Shown: positions 52,679-63,051 of the stretch, one piece after another
Layout: the number at the start of each line of letters is the position of its first letter
How positions within the stretch are numbered: the stretch's first letter is position 1
Assembly (NCBI RefSeq): GCF_001687605.2
Contig: NZ_CP016539.2
Span: 1,828,501 to 1,892,500 of the forward strand
Source: Planococcus plakortidis
GTDB taxonomy: Bacteria; Bacillota; Bacilli; Bacillales_A; Planococcaceae
DNA length: 64,000 bases
Direction of reading: 5' to 3'
Position numbers and translations under genes: made by a program
The notes under the pieces: generated by a model
Database searches by the model: none
What the model was told of the DNA's origin: nothing
Seen by the model: the letters and a program-made list of their open reading frames with translations, nothing else

Positions 52679-54558
52679 TCAATTCATCACACGCTTGAAC
52701 ATTTTTTCGATATCGTAAGTCTTGAAATGAATGATGACCGGCCGGCCGTGCGGGCAGGTGAATGGCTGTTCCGCATTCTTCAAATCGGCCAATAACCGTT
52801 CCATGTCGTGTTTTTGCAAAAAGTGGTTCGCTTTGATCGAACGCTTGCAGCTCATCATGATGGCAGCTTCTTCACGCAGTTTCTTGATATCCACTCTGCG
52901 CTCAGTCAACACCTGCTCAATCAAATCCTCGATGACTTCCTGTTCGAAGCCCTTCGGGAACCAGGTCGGGTATTCCCTGACAATGAACGTCGTCTCGCCG
53001 AATTCCTCCAGGAACACGCCACTTTCCTCCAGCGCATTCAATTGTTCTTTCAAATGCAGCGCTTCGTCCCGGCTGTAATGGAATGTTAACGGCAAAAGCA
53101 GCGACTGGCGTTCATTCGAATCGATGTCGCCGACTTTCTCGCGAAAAAACTCATACTTGATGCGTTCCTGCGCAGCATGCTGGTCAATCAGGTAAAAACC
53201 GTCTGAACTTTGCGCCACGATATAGGTCCCGTGAATCTGTCCGACGACTTCTAGTTCCGGAAATTGCGGGCTGGCGTCCACTGCAGGATAGTTTTCGGGT
53301 TCCTCATAGGGCATCTTCCCCTCTTCTGCCGGTTCCCGGTCCGGTTCCCGGTCCTGTTCCCAGCCCTGTTCATGAGCTGTCTTCACGACCGGTTCCAGCT
53401 TCGGCTCCAAATGAAAATCCTCGCCCCGTTCCTGTAGCTTCTCCTGTTTCCAATCCATCGACTTCAAGGTTTCCGGCTCACGTCTCACGGTTTCTTCAAC
53501 CGGGCGCTTCCAGAGATCCAATTGCCGGCTCGGTGCCTGCTTGGCAGGTTTCGGTTTTTCGATGACCGGCGCACGCACGGCGGTCTGGATGGCCTTGCGT
53601 ATTGTATCGTGGACAAGTTCCAGCAATTCCTTCTCCTTGCTCAACCGGATCTGCTGTTTGGAAGGGTGCACGTTGACATCGGTCAAATACGGATCCCCTT
53701 TGATGTTCAACACGACGATCGGCTGTCGCTCGAGCGGCAGGAAGGTATGGTAAGCCTTGTGCACCGTATTGGCGATGGCGTATTGCTTGACCCACCGGCC
53801 ATTGACGAACAGCGAGATGTAATTTTTATTGGCGCGTGTAATTTCCGGCAGTGAAGCAAAGCCTTCGATTTGGTAATCGGGTGATTCACCTTCAAAAGCG
53901 ACCATTTTCTTCGCGATTGCGACACCATAAATATCCGCCAGCACACGTCGGACCTCGCCGCTACCCGCTGTCTGCAGCAATTGTTTGCCGTCGTTGACCA
54001 AACGGAATGAAACCTCTGGATAACTGAGCGCAAAACGGTTCATCAAATCAATCGTATGGCCGAGTTCCGTCTGCAGTGTTTTCATATACTTCAATCTTGC
54101 CGGCGTATTGAAAAACAATTGGCCGATGCGGATATCCGTCCCTTGCCGCAATGCCCCTGCACGCTGTTCAGTTAGCCGGCCTCCTTCGATCTCCAGATAG
54201 GTCCCTGCCGTTCCATCGGATGTATGCAATATCACTTTAGAGACAGAAGCGATACTAGCAAGTGCCTCCCCCGGAACCCAAGTGTACGGATGCGGAACAG
54301 GTCGTGTTCGTTCTCAATTTTGCTCGTGGCGTGTCTTGAAAAAGACAAGAGCGCGTCTTCTTCGTCCATTCCCGCCCCGTTATCGATAATTTGTATCGAT
54401 GTCAGCCCTGCTTCTTCAAGGAGTACTTCTATAGCTGTGCTGTCGGCATCGATTGCATTTTCCACCAATTCCTTGACGACGGAAGTCGGCCGTTCGACGA
54501 CTTCCCCTGCCGCGATTTTATTGGATAGCGGTTCGTCCATTAACCGGATCTTGCCCAT
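52679..54558 (-). pseudogene. mutL: DNA mismatch repair protein MutL, split by a one-base frameshift
   Basis: Two frames together cover a full MutL. The first (54232-54558) holds the ATPase motifs [10 protein letters not shown] and [10 protein letters not shown] and stops after TLGFRG. The second (52679-54235) continues with ILHTSDGTAG and runs to the end, including the C-terminal endonuclease motif DQHAAQERIKYE and CPHGRPV. The break is in a run of five G (54268-54272, minus strand); six would restore [16 protein letters not shown] and a 626-residue protein, about the B. subtilis length. Either a real inactivation, a phase-variable tract, or a sequencing error. The first stop overlaps a GTG of the second frame (GTGA). 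Confidence 0.88.
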
Positions 54559-54562
54559 GGAA

Positions 54563-57088
54563 TCAGCCTCCTCCGCTTATTTTCTCCTGCAAGTCGTTGA
54601 TCAGCTGCAATGCTTCGAGCGGCGTCATACGTGAAACCGACACATCTTTGATCGTTTGCAGCACTTCTTCATTCGCCGTATCGCGTTCATCAAAAAACGA
54701 TAATTGTTCTGCTTGCTGCTGTGTTTTACGGTTATCAGCCTCGAAACTTATCAATAATTCACGTGCACGGCTCAAGATCGCTTCCGGCAAATTGGCCAGT
54801 TCCGCTACATGGACCCCGTAGCTCTTATCGGCAGGCCCGCGTTTCACTTTGTGCAAAAAGACGACTTTCCCGGATTGTTCCATGGCCGAGACGTGGACGT
54901 TGCGCAAGTTCGGCAGCGTTTCTTCAAGTGCCGTCAATTCATGGTAATGTGTCGAGAATAACGTATTCGCCCCGATATGTTCATGGATGTACTCGATCAT
55001 CGATTGAGCCAGTGCCATCCCATCATAAGTCGAGGTGCCGCGCCCAATTTCATCGAATAGCAATAAACTGCGTTCTGTTGCATGGCTGATGGCGTATTGC
55101 GATTCCATCATCTCCACCATGAACGTACTCTGGCCGGAGACGAGATCGTCCGCAGCGCCGATGCGCGTAAAGATCTGGTCGACGATCGGCAATTCCGCAG
55201 AAGCCGCCGGGACGTAGCTTCCGATTTGCGCCAAGACGATCGTCAGCGCGACTTGCCGCATATAGGTGCTTTTACCCGACATATTCGGCCCGGTAATCAA
55301 CAGCATATTGCCATCGTCATCGAGTTCGCAGTCATTCGGGACATAATGCTGCTTGTTGAGCATCTTCTCGACAACCGGGTGGCGGCCTTCGCGGATCGAA
55401 ATGTTCCGCCCGTCGTTGAATGCCGGTTTCGTGAAGCGATATTTCTCCGCAACTTCCGAAAAGCTGATATAGACGTCGAGCGCGCTGATTTTTGAAGCCA
55501 ATTGCTGGATTCGTGAAATGTATTCCTTCACTTGCTCGCGCACACTGACGAATAATTCATATTCCAATGTCAGGCTTTTTTCTTCAGCCGTTAAGATCAG
55601 GGCTTCTTTTTCCTTCAGCTCCGGCGTGATATAGCGTTCTGCGTTGGCCAATGTCTGCTTTCGTTCGTATCGTTCGAGGTCCGCCAAATGCATATTCGCT
55701 TTTGAAATTTCGATATAATAGCCGAAAATCCGGTTATAACCGACTTTCAAGGAACGGATTCCGGTCTTCGCCCGTTCTTTTTGCTCAAGTTCCGCAATCC
55801 AGTCCTTGCCATTCCGTGAAGCGTCCCGGTATTCGTCCAATTGCGCGTTGAAGCCGTCGCGGATGACACCGCCTTCTTTCGCCGATAACGGCGGATTGTC
55901 GCTGATCGCAGCTAACAACTCGCATACTTCCGGGCACGGGTCCAAACCGGCGCTGAATTGCTCGAGCGAAGAGTGCCCCGAGCCTTTAAGCTCACGCACA
56001 AGCTCTGGAATCTTTTCCAATGAATTGCGCAGTTGCGCCAAATCCCGGCCGCTCGCACTGCCGAATGCCACACGGCCGGATAAGCGTTCCAGATCATAAA
56101 CTTCTTTCAATAATTGCTGCAATTCCACGCGCACGAAATAACGGTCCATCAAGGCTTCGACCATTTGCTGCCGCGATTCAATCGCAAGTCGGTCCGCTAA
56201 GGGCTGATGCAGCCATTGCTTCAATTTCCGGCTGCCCATGGCCGTGACCGTTTCGTCCAACAGCCATAAGAGCGTGCCTTTATTGTCCCCTCCACGAATG
56301 GATTCGATCAATTCCAGATTGCGTTTTGAGTAATAATCGATGCCTAAGATCCGTGTGTTTTCCCGGTATTTAAAGGGCTGGATATGGCCCAGTGATTGCT
56401 TTTGCGTCGCGGCGATATAGGCGAGCAGCCGCTTGCCGCACGTCTCGAGCTCTTTTGGGCAGTCCACGAACAAGGACGCTTCAGCCATAAATGGCGCTTC
56501 CATGTGCTCGACTGATAAGATGAGCTGTTGGTCTTCTTCTGCGAGCAATAAACGCAATTGCTCGGAGACGACAAGTTCGCGGATATGCAGCGCCTGGAGT
56601 TCGTTGAGCAATTCCTTTTCATTGCCTGCTATGTAAGTAGCGGTCGATTCGCCGGTTGAAATATCCAAGTACGCAAGACCGAAACCGCCTGCCACTTCAT
56701 CGGCTGCCGCAATGAAATTATTCGCCTTGGCATCGACGCTTTTGCCTTCGGTATGCGTGCCGGGCGTAATCAGGCGGACCACTTCACGTTTGACGACGCC
56801 TTTCGTCGTTTTCGGGTCTTCCACTTGTTCGCACACCGCGACTTTATGGCCTTTTTGGATCAATTGATCGATATAGTTTTTCGCGGAATGGTGTGGGACC
56901 CCGCACATCGGGATGCGGTCTTCACCATTGCCTCCGCGGCTCGTCAATGTGATTTCCAGCAGCTGGGACGCTTTGATGGCGTCGTCGTAAAACATTTCAT
57001 AAAAATCGCCCAAACGGAAAAACAGGAACGCATCCTGGTATTCGGATTTCACTTGCAAATATTGTTGGATCATTGGTGTCGGTGCCAT
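54563..57088 (-). CDS. mutS: DNA mismatch recognition ATPase MutS
   Basis: 841 residues. Mismatch-binding motif [11 protein letters not shown] (near 23, the Phe-X-Glu that stacks on the mismatch), core and lever domains, then the ABC ATPase with [25 protein letters not shown] and STHYHEL. Intact. MutL follows four bases after the stop. In B. subtilis cotE lies between ricA and mutS; it is absent here. Confidence 0.96.
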   Translation of the reverse strand: MAPTPMIQQYLQVKSEYQDAFLFFRLGDFYEMFYDDAIKASQLLEITLTSRGGNGEDRIPMCGVPHHSAKNYIDQLIQKGHKVAVCEQVEDPKTTKGVVKREVVRLITPGTHTEGKSVDAKANNFIAAADEVAGGFGLAYLDISTGESTATYIAGNEKELLNELQALHIRELVVSEQLRLLLAEEDQQLILSVEHMEAPFMAEASLFVDCPKELETCGKRLLAYIAATQKQSLGHIQPFKYRENTRILGIDYYSKRNLELIESIRGGDNKGTLLWLLDETVTAMGSRKLKQWLHQPLADRLAIESRQQMVEALMDRYFVRVELQQLLKEVYDLERLSGRVAFGSASGRDLAQLRNSLEKIPELVRELKGSGHSSLEQFSAGLDPCPEVCELLAAISDNPPLSAKEGGVIRDGFNAQLDEYRDASRNGKDWIAELEQKERAKTGIRSLKVGYNRIFGYYIEISKANMHLADLERYERKQTLANAERYITPELKEKEALILTAEEKSLTLEYELFVSVREQVKEYISRIQQLASKISALDVYISFSEVAEKYRFTKPAFNDGRNISIREGRHPVVEKMLNKQHYVPNDCELDDDGNMLLITGPNMSGKSTYMRQVALTIVLAQIGSYVPAASAELPIVDQIFTRIGAADDLVSGQSTFMVEMMESQYAISHATERSLLLFDEIGRGTSTYDGMALAQSMIEYIHEHIGANTLFSTHYHELTALEETLPNLRNVHVSAMEQSGKVVFLHKVKRGPADKSYGVHVAELANLPEAILSRARELLISFEADNRKTQQQAEQLSFFDERDTANEEVLQTIKDVSVSRMTPLEALQLINDLQEKISGGG

Positions 57089-57127
57089 TGTCTACCCTCT
57101 CTCATTCAATCAATTGTTCGTTTCCCC

Positions 57128-57136
57128 ATTATAACA
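57128..57136 (-). promoter_or_regulatory. Extended -10 promoter of mutS
   Basis: Minus strand TGTTATAAT: TGn plus perfect TATAAT, 40 bases before mutS and after the ricA terminator. Confidence 0.55.
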
Positions 57137-57154
57137 AACTCAAAGGCAGAAACG

Positions 57155-57186
57155 AAAAAACTGAAAGAGCTGGGCTCTTTCAGTTT
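57155..57186 (-). terminator. Terminator after ricA
   Basis: 13-bp perfect stem AAACTGAAAGAGC / GCTCTTTCAGTTT, 3-base loop, then TTT on the minus strand. Confidence 0.85.
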
Positions 57187-57223
57187 CTATAAAATCCTTA
57201 CGCAAGTTGTTCTGGGCAGCGGG

Positions 57224-57652
57224 TTATGAGCAGCTTCCGCCGCCATCGTTTCTCACTTTGGACCCTGTTTCGCCGCGCAGCAAGTCGCCGCCGGTATCGG
57301 TGATGATATTGTTCGTCACTTGGTTGGCGATTGCCGTAGAAACCATTTGCAATAGCGAATTGACATCGCTTTGTGATTGCTTGAATTCCTGCACGATCGG
57401 CACGGCATCGATTTCGTCTTCGATTTTCTGGATTTTCTTCTCGATCAGTTCAAGTGCGCGTTCTTTCCCGTAATGCTGGAAATTAACCGCTTGCTTTTGA
57501 AGGCTCTTCAAGCTGGCGATTTTTTCGCGGATCTGCTGATTTTCGTTGATCTGTGCTTCCGCACGCTTGAAGAAATCGACTTCTTCTGTTGCAGCGATCA
57601 TGTCCGCTACTTCACGCGCTTTATCGACGATTTGTTGTTTTGTATAAGTCAT
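57224..57652 (-). CDS. ricA: RicA (YmcA), RNase Y-modulating protein
   Basis: 142 residues, helical; TEEVDFFKRAEAQINENQQI and LQMVSTAIANQVTNNIITDTGGDLLRGETGSKV (in parts) match Bacillus YmcA. With YlbF and YaaT it forms the Fe-S-containing complex that changes RNase Y specificity. The C-terminal Cys (GGGSCS) fits the cluster-ligand position. RNase Y (rny) is encoded 1.1 kb upstream. Start at 57650-57652 gives the family N-terminus MTYTKQQIVDKAREVA. miaB, normally just upstream, is not here. Confidence 0.9.
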   Translation of the reverse strand: MTYTKQQIVDKAREVADMIAATEEVDFFKRAEAQINENQQIREKIASLKSLQKQAVNFQHYGKERALELIEKKIQKIEDEIDAVPIVQEFKQSQSDVNSLLQMVSTAIANQVTNNIITDTGGDLLRGETGSKVRNDGGGSCS

Positions 57653-57815
57653 TTCCGTAAACACCCATTTCCCGGTCCGATGCCAACGACTGGCATCAGA
57701 CGCTATATTTTGATTTTCTTTATCTGCCAGAACACGTTCGCTTACGATTGTACTGTGAATCCGCTAAGTCAGACAACAATTTCGCCTTGAGCGGGCGGTT
57801 TGTCCATCTTCACTT

Positions 57816-57845
57816 ATTATACTGAACGATTGTGCTTCGTTACAA
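57816..57845 (-). promoter_or_regulatory. Promoter for the ricA transcript
   Basis: Minus strand: TTGTAA (57840-57845), 18 bases, perfect TATAAT (57816-57821). The leader to ricA is about 155 bases and contains a GATGCC/GGCATC hairpin (57678-57696). Confidence 0.6.
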
Positions 57846-57881
57846 GCCGTCTAGCCAATTGTCGTTAATTCGACACCGGGA

Positions 57882-58679
57882 TCAAGCCTGGAACGGATAA
57901 TCTTCGTTGATGTAGATTCTCTCGCATCCCAAAGCTTTGCCGGTATTATCATCAATCTCTGTGAAAAATCCGCTGACGACCGAACGGCCCGATTTTGGCA
58001 CTTCAAAGCGTGCCGGCATGTTCGTCTTGAAACGGTACAAAACGGCATCCTTTTTCATGCCAAGGATTTCGTCGTATGGCCCAGTCATGCCGACATCCGA
58101 GATATACGCCGTGCCACCCGGAAGAACCCGCGCATCCGCAGTCTGGACATGGGTGTGCGTCCCGACAACGGCAGACGCACGGCCATCCAGATGCCAGCCC
58201 ATCGCGATCTTCTCGCTTGTCGCCTCCGCGTGGAAATCCACGAAGACAAGCGGCGATATTTGCTTCGCCTCTTCGATCAATTCATCTGCCATCTTGAACG
58301 GATCGTCATGCGCAGGAAGGAACACGCGGCCGTGCAAATTGATGACCGACAAGGTTTTGCCGTTTTTCGTGACTGTGGCCATGCCGCGGCCAGGTGCTTC
58401 TTCCGAAAAGTTCGCCGGCCGGATCAGGTAATCCGCCTCGTCGATGAAATCGAAAATCTCCTTTTGGTCCCACGTATGGTTGCCCATCGTCACCATGTCA
58501 ACGCCCATGAACAACAGGTCCTGATAAATCGACTTCGTGATGCCGCGGCCTGCCGCGGCATTTTCGCCGTTTGCGATGACGACATCCGGCGCATATTTGC
58601 GCTTGAGTCTCGGCAAATACGATTCCAGCGCTTCTCTCCCGATGGATCCGACAATGTCCCCGATAAATAAAATTTTCAT
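57882..58679 (-). CDS. ymdB: YmdB metallophosphodiesterase
   Basis: 265 residues. Calcineurin-like fold with GDIVGSIGRE (metal ligand Asp), NGENAAAG, GNHTWD and DFHAEATSEK, GTHTHVQTAD. Hydrolyses cyclic nucleotides such as 2',3'-cAMP and affects biofilm formation in B. subtilis. Start at 58677-58679 (MKILFIGD) with AAAGGTGA upstream. Follows rny after a terminator. spoVS, next in B. subtilis, is absent. Confidence 0.94.
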   Translation of the reverse strand: MKILFIGDIVGSIGREALESYLPRLKRKYAPDVVIANGENAAAGRGITKSIYQDLLFMGVDMVTMGNHTWDQKEIFDFIDEADYLIRPANFSEEAPGRGMATVTKNGKTLSVINLHGRVFLPAHDDPFKMADELIEEAKQISPLVFVDFHAEATSEKIAMGWHLDGRASAVVGTHTHVQTADARVLPGGTAYISDVGMTGPYDEILGMKKDAVLYRFKTNMPARFEVPKSGRSVVSGFFTEIDDNTGKALGCERIYINEDYPFQA

Positions 58680-58700
58680 GCAATCACCTTTCCCCATAAG

Positions 58701-58740
58701 AAAAAGGCTTCTTTGAATGGATATTCAACGAAGCCTTTTT
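58701..58740 (-). terminator. Terminator between rny and ymdB
   Basis: AAAAAGGCTTC...TTGAAT pairs with ATTCAA...GAAGCCTTTTT (one internal mismatch), 4-base loop. Confidence 0.85.
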
Positions 58741-58745
58741 CGTTT

Positions 58746-60305
58746 TTATTTTGCGTATTCGACGGCGCGCGTTTCGCGGATGACCGTCACTTTGATATGT
58801 CCTGGATAATCCAATTCTTCCTCAATGCGCTTGCGGATATCGCGCGCAAGGCGGTGAGCTGTCATATCATCGATCTGCTCTGGGCGAACCATGATCCGGA
58901 TCTCGCGGCCTGCTTGGATGGCGAACGATTTCTCGACACCTTCGTAGGACTCTGAAATCTCTTCCAGCTTCTCGAGCCGGCGGATGTAGTTCTCAAGCGT
59001 TTCGCTTCTGGCACCCGGGCGTGCTGCGGATAGCGCATCCGCTGCTGCGACGATGACCGAGATGACCGAAGTCGCTTCCGTGTCCCCGTGGTGGGAGGCG
59101 ATGCTGTTGATGACAACCGGATGTTCCTTGTATTTCGTGCCGAGCTCGACACCGATCTCCACGTGGCTGCCTTCGACTTCGTGGTCGATGGCCTTGCCGA
59201 TATCATGCAGGAGACCTGCGCGTCTCGCGAGTGTCACATCTTCCCCAAGCTCTGCTGCCATGAGGCCTGACAAGAACGCCACTTCGACCGAGTGCTTCAG
59301 GACGTTCTGGCCATAGCTTGTGCGGTAGCGGAGACGGCCAAGTATTTTGATCAAGTCTGGATGCAAGTTATGTACACCTACGTCAAATGTGGTTTGTTCC
59401 CCAATTTCACGAATTTGTTCATCGACTTCGCGTCTTGACTTCTCGACCATTTCCTCGATTCTCGCTGGGTGGATACGTCCGTCCGACACCAGTTTCTCAA
59501 GTGCCAGACGTGCTGTTTCGCGGCGGATCGGATCAAATCCGGAAAGAATGACCGCTTCCGGCGTGTCATCGATAATCAAATCGATGCCGGTTAAGGTTTC
59601 GAGCGTCCGGATGTTGCGTCCTTCGCGCCCGATAATGCGGCCTTTCATCTCGTCGTTCGGCAAGTTGACCACGGAAACGGTCGTTTCCGCCACATGGTCA
59701 GCAGCAAAACGCTGCATTGCGAGCGACAGGATGTTCTTCGCTTTTTTGTCCGATTCTTCTTTGGCACGGGCTTCCGATTCCTTGACCATCACCGCGATAT
59801 CTGTCGACAGCTCATTCTCTACTTGTTCCAGAATGATGCTCTTCGCTTCCTCGCGTGTCAACGATGAAATCCGTTCCATTTCGGTTTGTTGCTGCTGAAC
59901 CAAATTCTCAGCTTTGCTCTCCATCTGTTCAATATGCTGTTGTTTTTCGGCAAGTGCCTGATCCTTGCGCTCAAGGCCGGCCTCGCGTTTGTTTAATGCA
60001 TCATCCTTGCGATCCAAATTTTCTTCTCTTTGCAACAACCGATTTTCATGTTTCTGCATTTCCGATCGGCGTTCACGAATTTCAGATTCAGCTTCAGTAC
60101 GCAATTTATGATTTTCGTCTTTCGCTTCCAGCAAGGCTTCTTTTTTCAGCGCCTCTGCTTCCCGTTTTGCATCTTCGATAACTTGCTCTGCGGAATGTTT
60201 GGCGCCTGCCATTTTGGAATCGTTTGCCTTTTTCAATGCAAAATACCCAACAACTACACCGACGATGATACCAAGCAAAGCGAAGATGAACTCAGTAATA
60301 CCCAT
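58746..60305 (-). CDS. rny: Ribonuclease Y
   Basis: 519 residues, same size as the family. N-terminal membrane anchor (4-22), long coiled coil (30-200), KH domain with [17 protein letters not shown] (near 215) and HD domain with [15 protein letters not shown] (near 365) and ASHHGD. The major membrane-bound mRNA decay endonuclease. A near-consensus promoter lies 105 bases upstream. Ribosome-binding site GAGGAGG. Confidence 0.96.
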   Translation of the reverse strand: MGITEFIFALLGIIVGVVVGYFALKKANDSKMAGAKHSAEQVIEDAKREAEALKKEALLEAKDENHKLRTEAESEIRERRSEMQKHENRLLQREENLDRKDDALNKREAGLERKDQALAEKQQHIEQMESKAENLVQQQQTEMERISSLTREEAKSIILEQVENELSTDIAVMVKESEARAKEESDKKAKNILSLAMQRFAADHVAETTVSVVNLPNDEMKGRIIGREGRNIRTLETLTGIDLIIDDTPEAVILSGFDPIRRETARLALEKLVSDGRIHPARIEEMVEKSRREVDEQIREIGEQTTFDVGVHNLHPDLIKILGRLRYRTSYGQNVLKHSVEVAFLSGLMAAELGEDVTLARRAGLLHDIGKAIDHEVEGSHVEIGVELGTKYKEHPVVINSIASHHGDTEATSVISVIVAAADALSAARPGARSETLENYIRRLEKLEEISESYEGVEKSFAIQAGREIRIMVRPEQIDDMTAHRLARDIRKRIEEELDYPGHIKVTVIRETRAVEYAK

Positions 60306-60410
60306 TCGGACACCTCCTCTTGCTATTGATTTTTTACATTTTCAAAGGATGAATCGATAACTCGTTGTCTTTCATCAATCGTTTAAAAATTAGTAAATAA
60401 TACAATTTTA

Positions 60411-60439
60411 ATTGTATAGATGGACCTATTCCCTGTCAA
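60411..60439 (-). promoter_or_regulatory. Strong sigma-A promoter of rny
   Basis: Minus strand: perfect TTGACA (60434-60439), exactly 17 bases, TACAAT (60411-60416), just after the recA terminator. Confidence 0.8.
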
Positions 60440-60462
60440 CCCTGCCAAACCGGCGCCAGCGC

Positions 60463-60500
60463 TTGTAAAAAGACTGCGAAGCATTCGCTTCGCAGTCTTT
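60463..60500 (-). terminator. Terminator after recA
   Basis: 12-bp stem AGACTGCGAAGC / GCTTCGCAGTCT with a 4-base loop and TTTTT on the minus strand. Confidence 0.9.
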
Positions 60501-60531
60501 TGGAAAGGCTTTATGGAGTTTCAGCTGAAGC

Positions 60532-61599
60532 TTATTCCTCTTCGTCGATAAGCAAGTTGAATTCTTCTGCATCCTTCTTGTCATCTTTAGGGACTGAAAC
60601 CGAATACGAAGCTGCGGACATGCCGTAATGCTCACGGACTTTCCCCGCGATTTCATTGCGGATGTCTTCATGCTCGCGCATGAATTGCTTGGCGTTTTCA
60701 CGGCCCTGCCCAACACGTTCGTTGTTATAGGAATACCATGAACCGCTTTTTTGGATGATGTCCAGGTCTGCTGCAAGGTCGACGATCTCTCCTTCACGCG
60801 AGATCCCTTGTCCATACATGATGTCGACTTCGGCCGTACGGAACGGTGGAGCGACTTTGTTTTTGACGATTTTGATCTTCGTGCGGTTACCGATGATGTC
60901 ATTGCCGGATTTCAATGCTTCCGCACGGCGCACTTCGAGGCGCACGGACGAGTAGAATTTCAATGCACGTCCGCCTGGCGTTACTTCCGGGTTCCCGAAC
61001 ATGACACCTACTTTTTCACGGATTTGGTTGATGAATACGGCAATGGTATTCGATTTATTGATGGCACCCGAAAGTTTACGGAGAGCCTGTGACATGAGGC
61101 GGGCTTGGAGGCCGACATGGGAGTCGCCCATTTCGCCTTCGATTTCCGCTTTTGGCACAAGTGCCGCTACGGAGTCGATGACGACGATGTCTACCGCACC
61201 GCTGCGCACGAGCGCTTCCGCGATTTCAAGTGCCTGCTCGCCTGTGTCCGGCTGGGACAACAATAGCTCATCCAAGTTGACGCCCAGCGCTTTTGCATAG
61301 ACCGGGTCAAGGGCATGCTCTGCATCGATAAATGCGGCTGTCCCGCCGGAAGCCTGAACTTCTGCAATGGCATGAAGCGATACCGTCGTTTTACCCGAAC
61401 TCTCCGGCCCGTAAATCTCGATGACACGCCCGCGCGGGTATCCGCCTATGCCAAGCGCGATATCAAGGGACAACGAACCACTTGAAACGGTCGAGACATT
61501 ATGACCTGTACTTTCACCCAATTTCATGACAGACCCTTTACCGAATTGCTTTTCTATTTGTTTTAGCGCCATATCCAGCGCTGCTTTACGATCGCTCAA
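60532..61599 (-). CDS. recA: Recombinase RecA
   Basis: 355 residues. Walker [14 protein letters not shown] (near 64), Walker [12 protein letters not shown], the signature [14 protein letters not shown] and loop L2 [15 protein letters not shown]. Central to recombination and to LexA cleavage. The start is TTG at 61597-61599, fixed by AGGAGG seven bases upstream. Acidic C-terminal tail as usual. An SOS box overlaps the upstream promoter region. Confidence 0.97.
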   Translation of the reverse strand: MSDRKAALDMALKQIEKQFGKGSVMKLGESTGHNVSTVSSGSLSLDIALGIGGYPRGRVIEIYGPESSGKTTVSLHAIAEVQASGGTAAFIDAEHALDPVYAKALGVNLDELLLSQPDTGEQALEIAEALVRSGAVDIVVIDSVAALVPKAEIEGEMGDSHVGLQARLMSQALRKLSGAINKSNTIAVFINQIREKVGVMFGNPEVTPGGRALKFYSSVRLEVRRAEALKSGNDIIGNRTKIKIVKNKVAPPFRTAEVDIMYGQGISREGEIVDLAADLDIIQKSGSWYSYNNERVGQGRENAKQFMREHEDIRNEIAGKVREHYGMSAASYSVSVPKDDKKDAEEFNLLIDEEE

Positions 61600-61644
61600 A
61601 AGAAATCCTCCTCTTATGTGAAAACCAATTTTCTAACTGATTTC

Positions 61645-61673
61645 AGTATACTAGTTTATTGAGAAATTTACAA
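61645..61673 (-). promoter_or_regulatory. Promoter of recA
   Basis: Minus strand: TTGTAA (61668-61673), exactly 17 bases, TATACT (61645-61650). Confidence 0.75.
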
Positions 61674-61681
61674 GAAAAAAG

Positions 61682-61695
61682 CGAACGTTTATTCG
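61682..61695. promoter_or_regulatory. LexA box upstream of recA
   Basis: Minus strand CGAATAAACGTTCG, one mismatch from CGAAC-N4-GTTCG and close to the B. subtilis recA site CGAATATGCGTTCG; nine bases before the -35. Confidence 0.8.
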
Positions 61696-61757
61696 TGTCC
61701 GGATGATCATTTCACGAATTTGATTCCCACTATCCTATGATTCCCCCAAAATGGGCA

Positions 61758-61790
61758 TGAAAAAACACGCAAAATTAAATTTTGCGTGTG
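61758..61790 (-). terminator. Terminator at the end of cinA
   Basis: 11-bp stem ACACGCAAAAT / ATTTTGCGTGT then TTTTT on the minus strand; the last cinA codons lie in it. Confidence 0.8.
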
Positions 61791-63027
61791 TCTTCATTTG
61801 CCAATGTGCGGATCAAATAGTACAAGGCCAGTTTCACCGCGCGGATGCGGTTCGTGTTTCTCATCCCCGACAGCTGGAGGCGATAGGCTTTCGTCCCTTC
61901 ATCACTTGCGATGCCGATCCACACCGTGCCGGCCGGTTCCTCGCCGTGCGCGTCCGGGCCGGCTGCCCCGGTCAGGCTGACGCTGATGTCGGTATCGAAT
62001 TTCTCCCGGACAGCCAAAGCCATCGCTTCAGCCGTTTCCTCACTGACGACGGAATGCGCTTTGAAAAATTCCCGCGTCATGCCGAGCTGCTGGATTTTCA
62101 TTTGCTCATTATAGGTGACGACACCGCCATTCAACACGGCGCTCGCCCCAGCGATGGAAGCGAGTTCCGACTGGAACAACCCTGCCGTCAGGCTCTCTGC
62201 CGCCGAAACCGTTTTGCCTTGTTGCTTCAACAAATCGATCGCTTTCGAGGCGAGTGAGTCATCATCATAGCCGTACAGATAGTCGCCGACGCGTTCCAGG
62301 ATTTCTTCTTTCGCGCCGTTGATCAATTCCCATGCCTCATCCGCCGTGTCCGTCTTCGCCGTGATGCGTAGCGTCACTTCACCCGCGGAGGCCAAGGGGG
62401 CAATTGTCGGGTTGGTCTGCTTATCCAGGATATCCTGCAGGCGGTCTTCGAGTTCAGCTTCGCCGATCCCATAGAACCTGAGCACGTGTGAAAGGATGAC
62501 GTTTTCCTTATTGAGCATGCGTACCAATCTCGGTTTCGCCTCGAACTGGAACATCGGCTCCAGTTCATGCGGCGGCCCCGGCAGCAGCATATACATATGA
62601 CTGCCGTTTTGATACATCATTCCCGGCGCCATGCCGTTCTCGTTGACCAGCACCTCGCTGCCATTAAGCACGAGTGCCTGTTTTTTATTGTTTTCGGTCA
62701 TCGGGCGGCCAGCGCGCTCGAAAAACGCGGCAATCGATTCCATTGCCGCCTCGTCCATCGAAAGCGTCGTGCCCAGATGACGGGCGATCGTCTGTTTGGT
62801 CAAATCGTCTTTTGTGGGTCCAAGCCCCCTGAGAAGATGATCAAGTCAGCACGGGATTCCGCGATGGCGATCGTCTCTTTCAGGCGCTCAGGATTGTCGC
62901 CGACGACAGTATGGTAATAGACGTTGATTCCGATTTCAGCGAGATGTCCTGAAATGAAGCGTGCATTCGTATTGGTGATCTGGCCCAGCAGGAGTTCTGA
63001 GCCCACTGCAATGATTTCAGCGTTCAT
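61775..63027 (-). pseudogene. cinA: CinA (competence/damage-inducible protein), split by a one-base frameshift
   Basis: The first frame (62800-63027) has the molybdopterin-binding-like start [20 protein letters not shown] and stops after [11 protein letters not shown]. The second (61775-62803) resumes with LTKQTIA and runs through GPPHELEPMF to the nicotinamide-nucleotide amidase domain (AAESLTAGLFQSELASIAGAS). Adding one base at 62820-62821 restores [16 protein letters not shown] and a 417-residue protein, the length of B. subtilis CinA. Real pseudogene or base-calling error. The stop of part one overlaps a TTG (TTGA). The amidase domain could still be made separately. Confidence 0.88.
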
Positions 63028-63051
63028 AGCGGTCTTCCTTTCATGTGTCGC

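Noticed and set aside
54230-54290. Programmed ribosomal frameshifting as an explanation for split mutL
   Set aside because: A shift to the other frame on GGG is conceivable, but CGG-GGG is not a standard slippery heptamer and no downstream stimulatory structure was recognised; a mutation or base-calling error is simpler.
60426-60902. 158-codon minus-strand frame overlapping recA
   Set aside because: Out-of-frame shadow of the recA 3' half; runs through the recA terminator.
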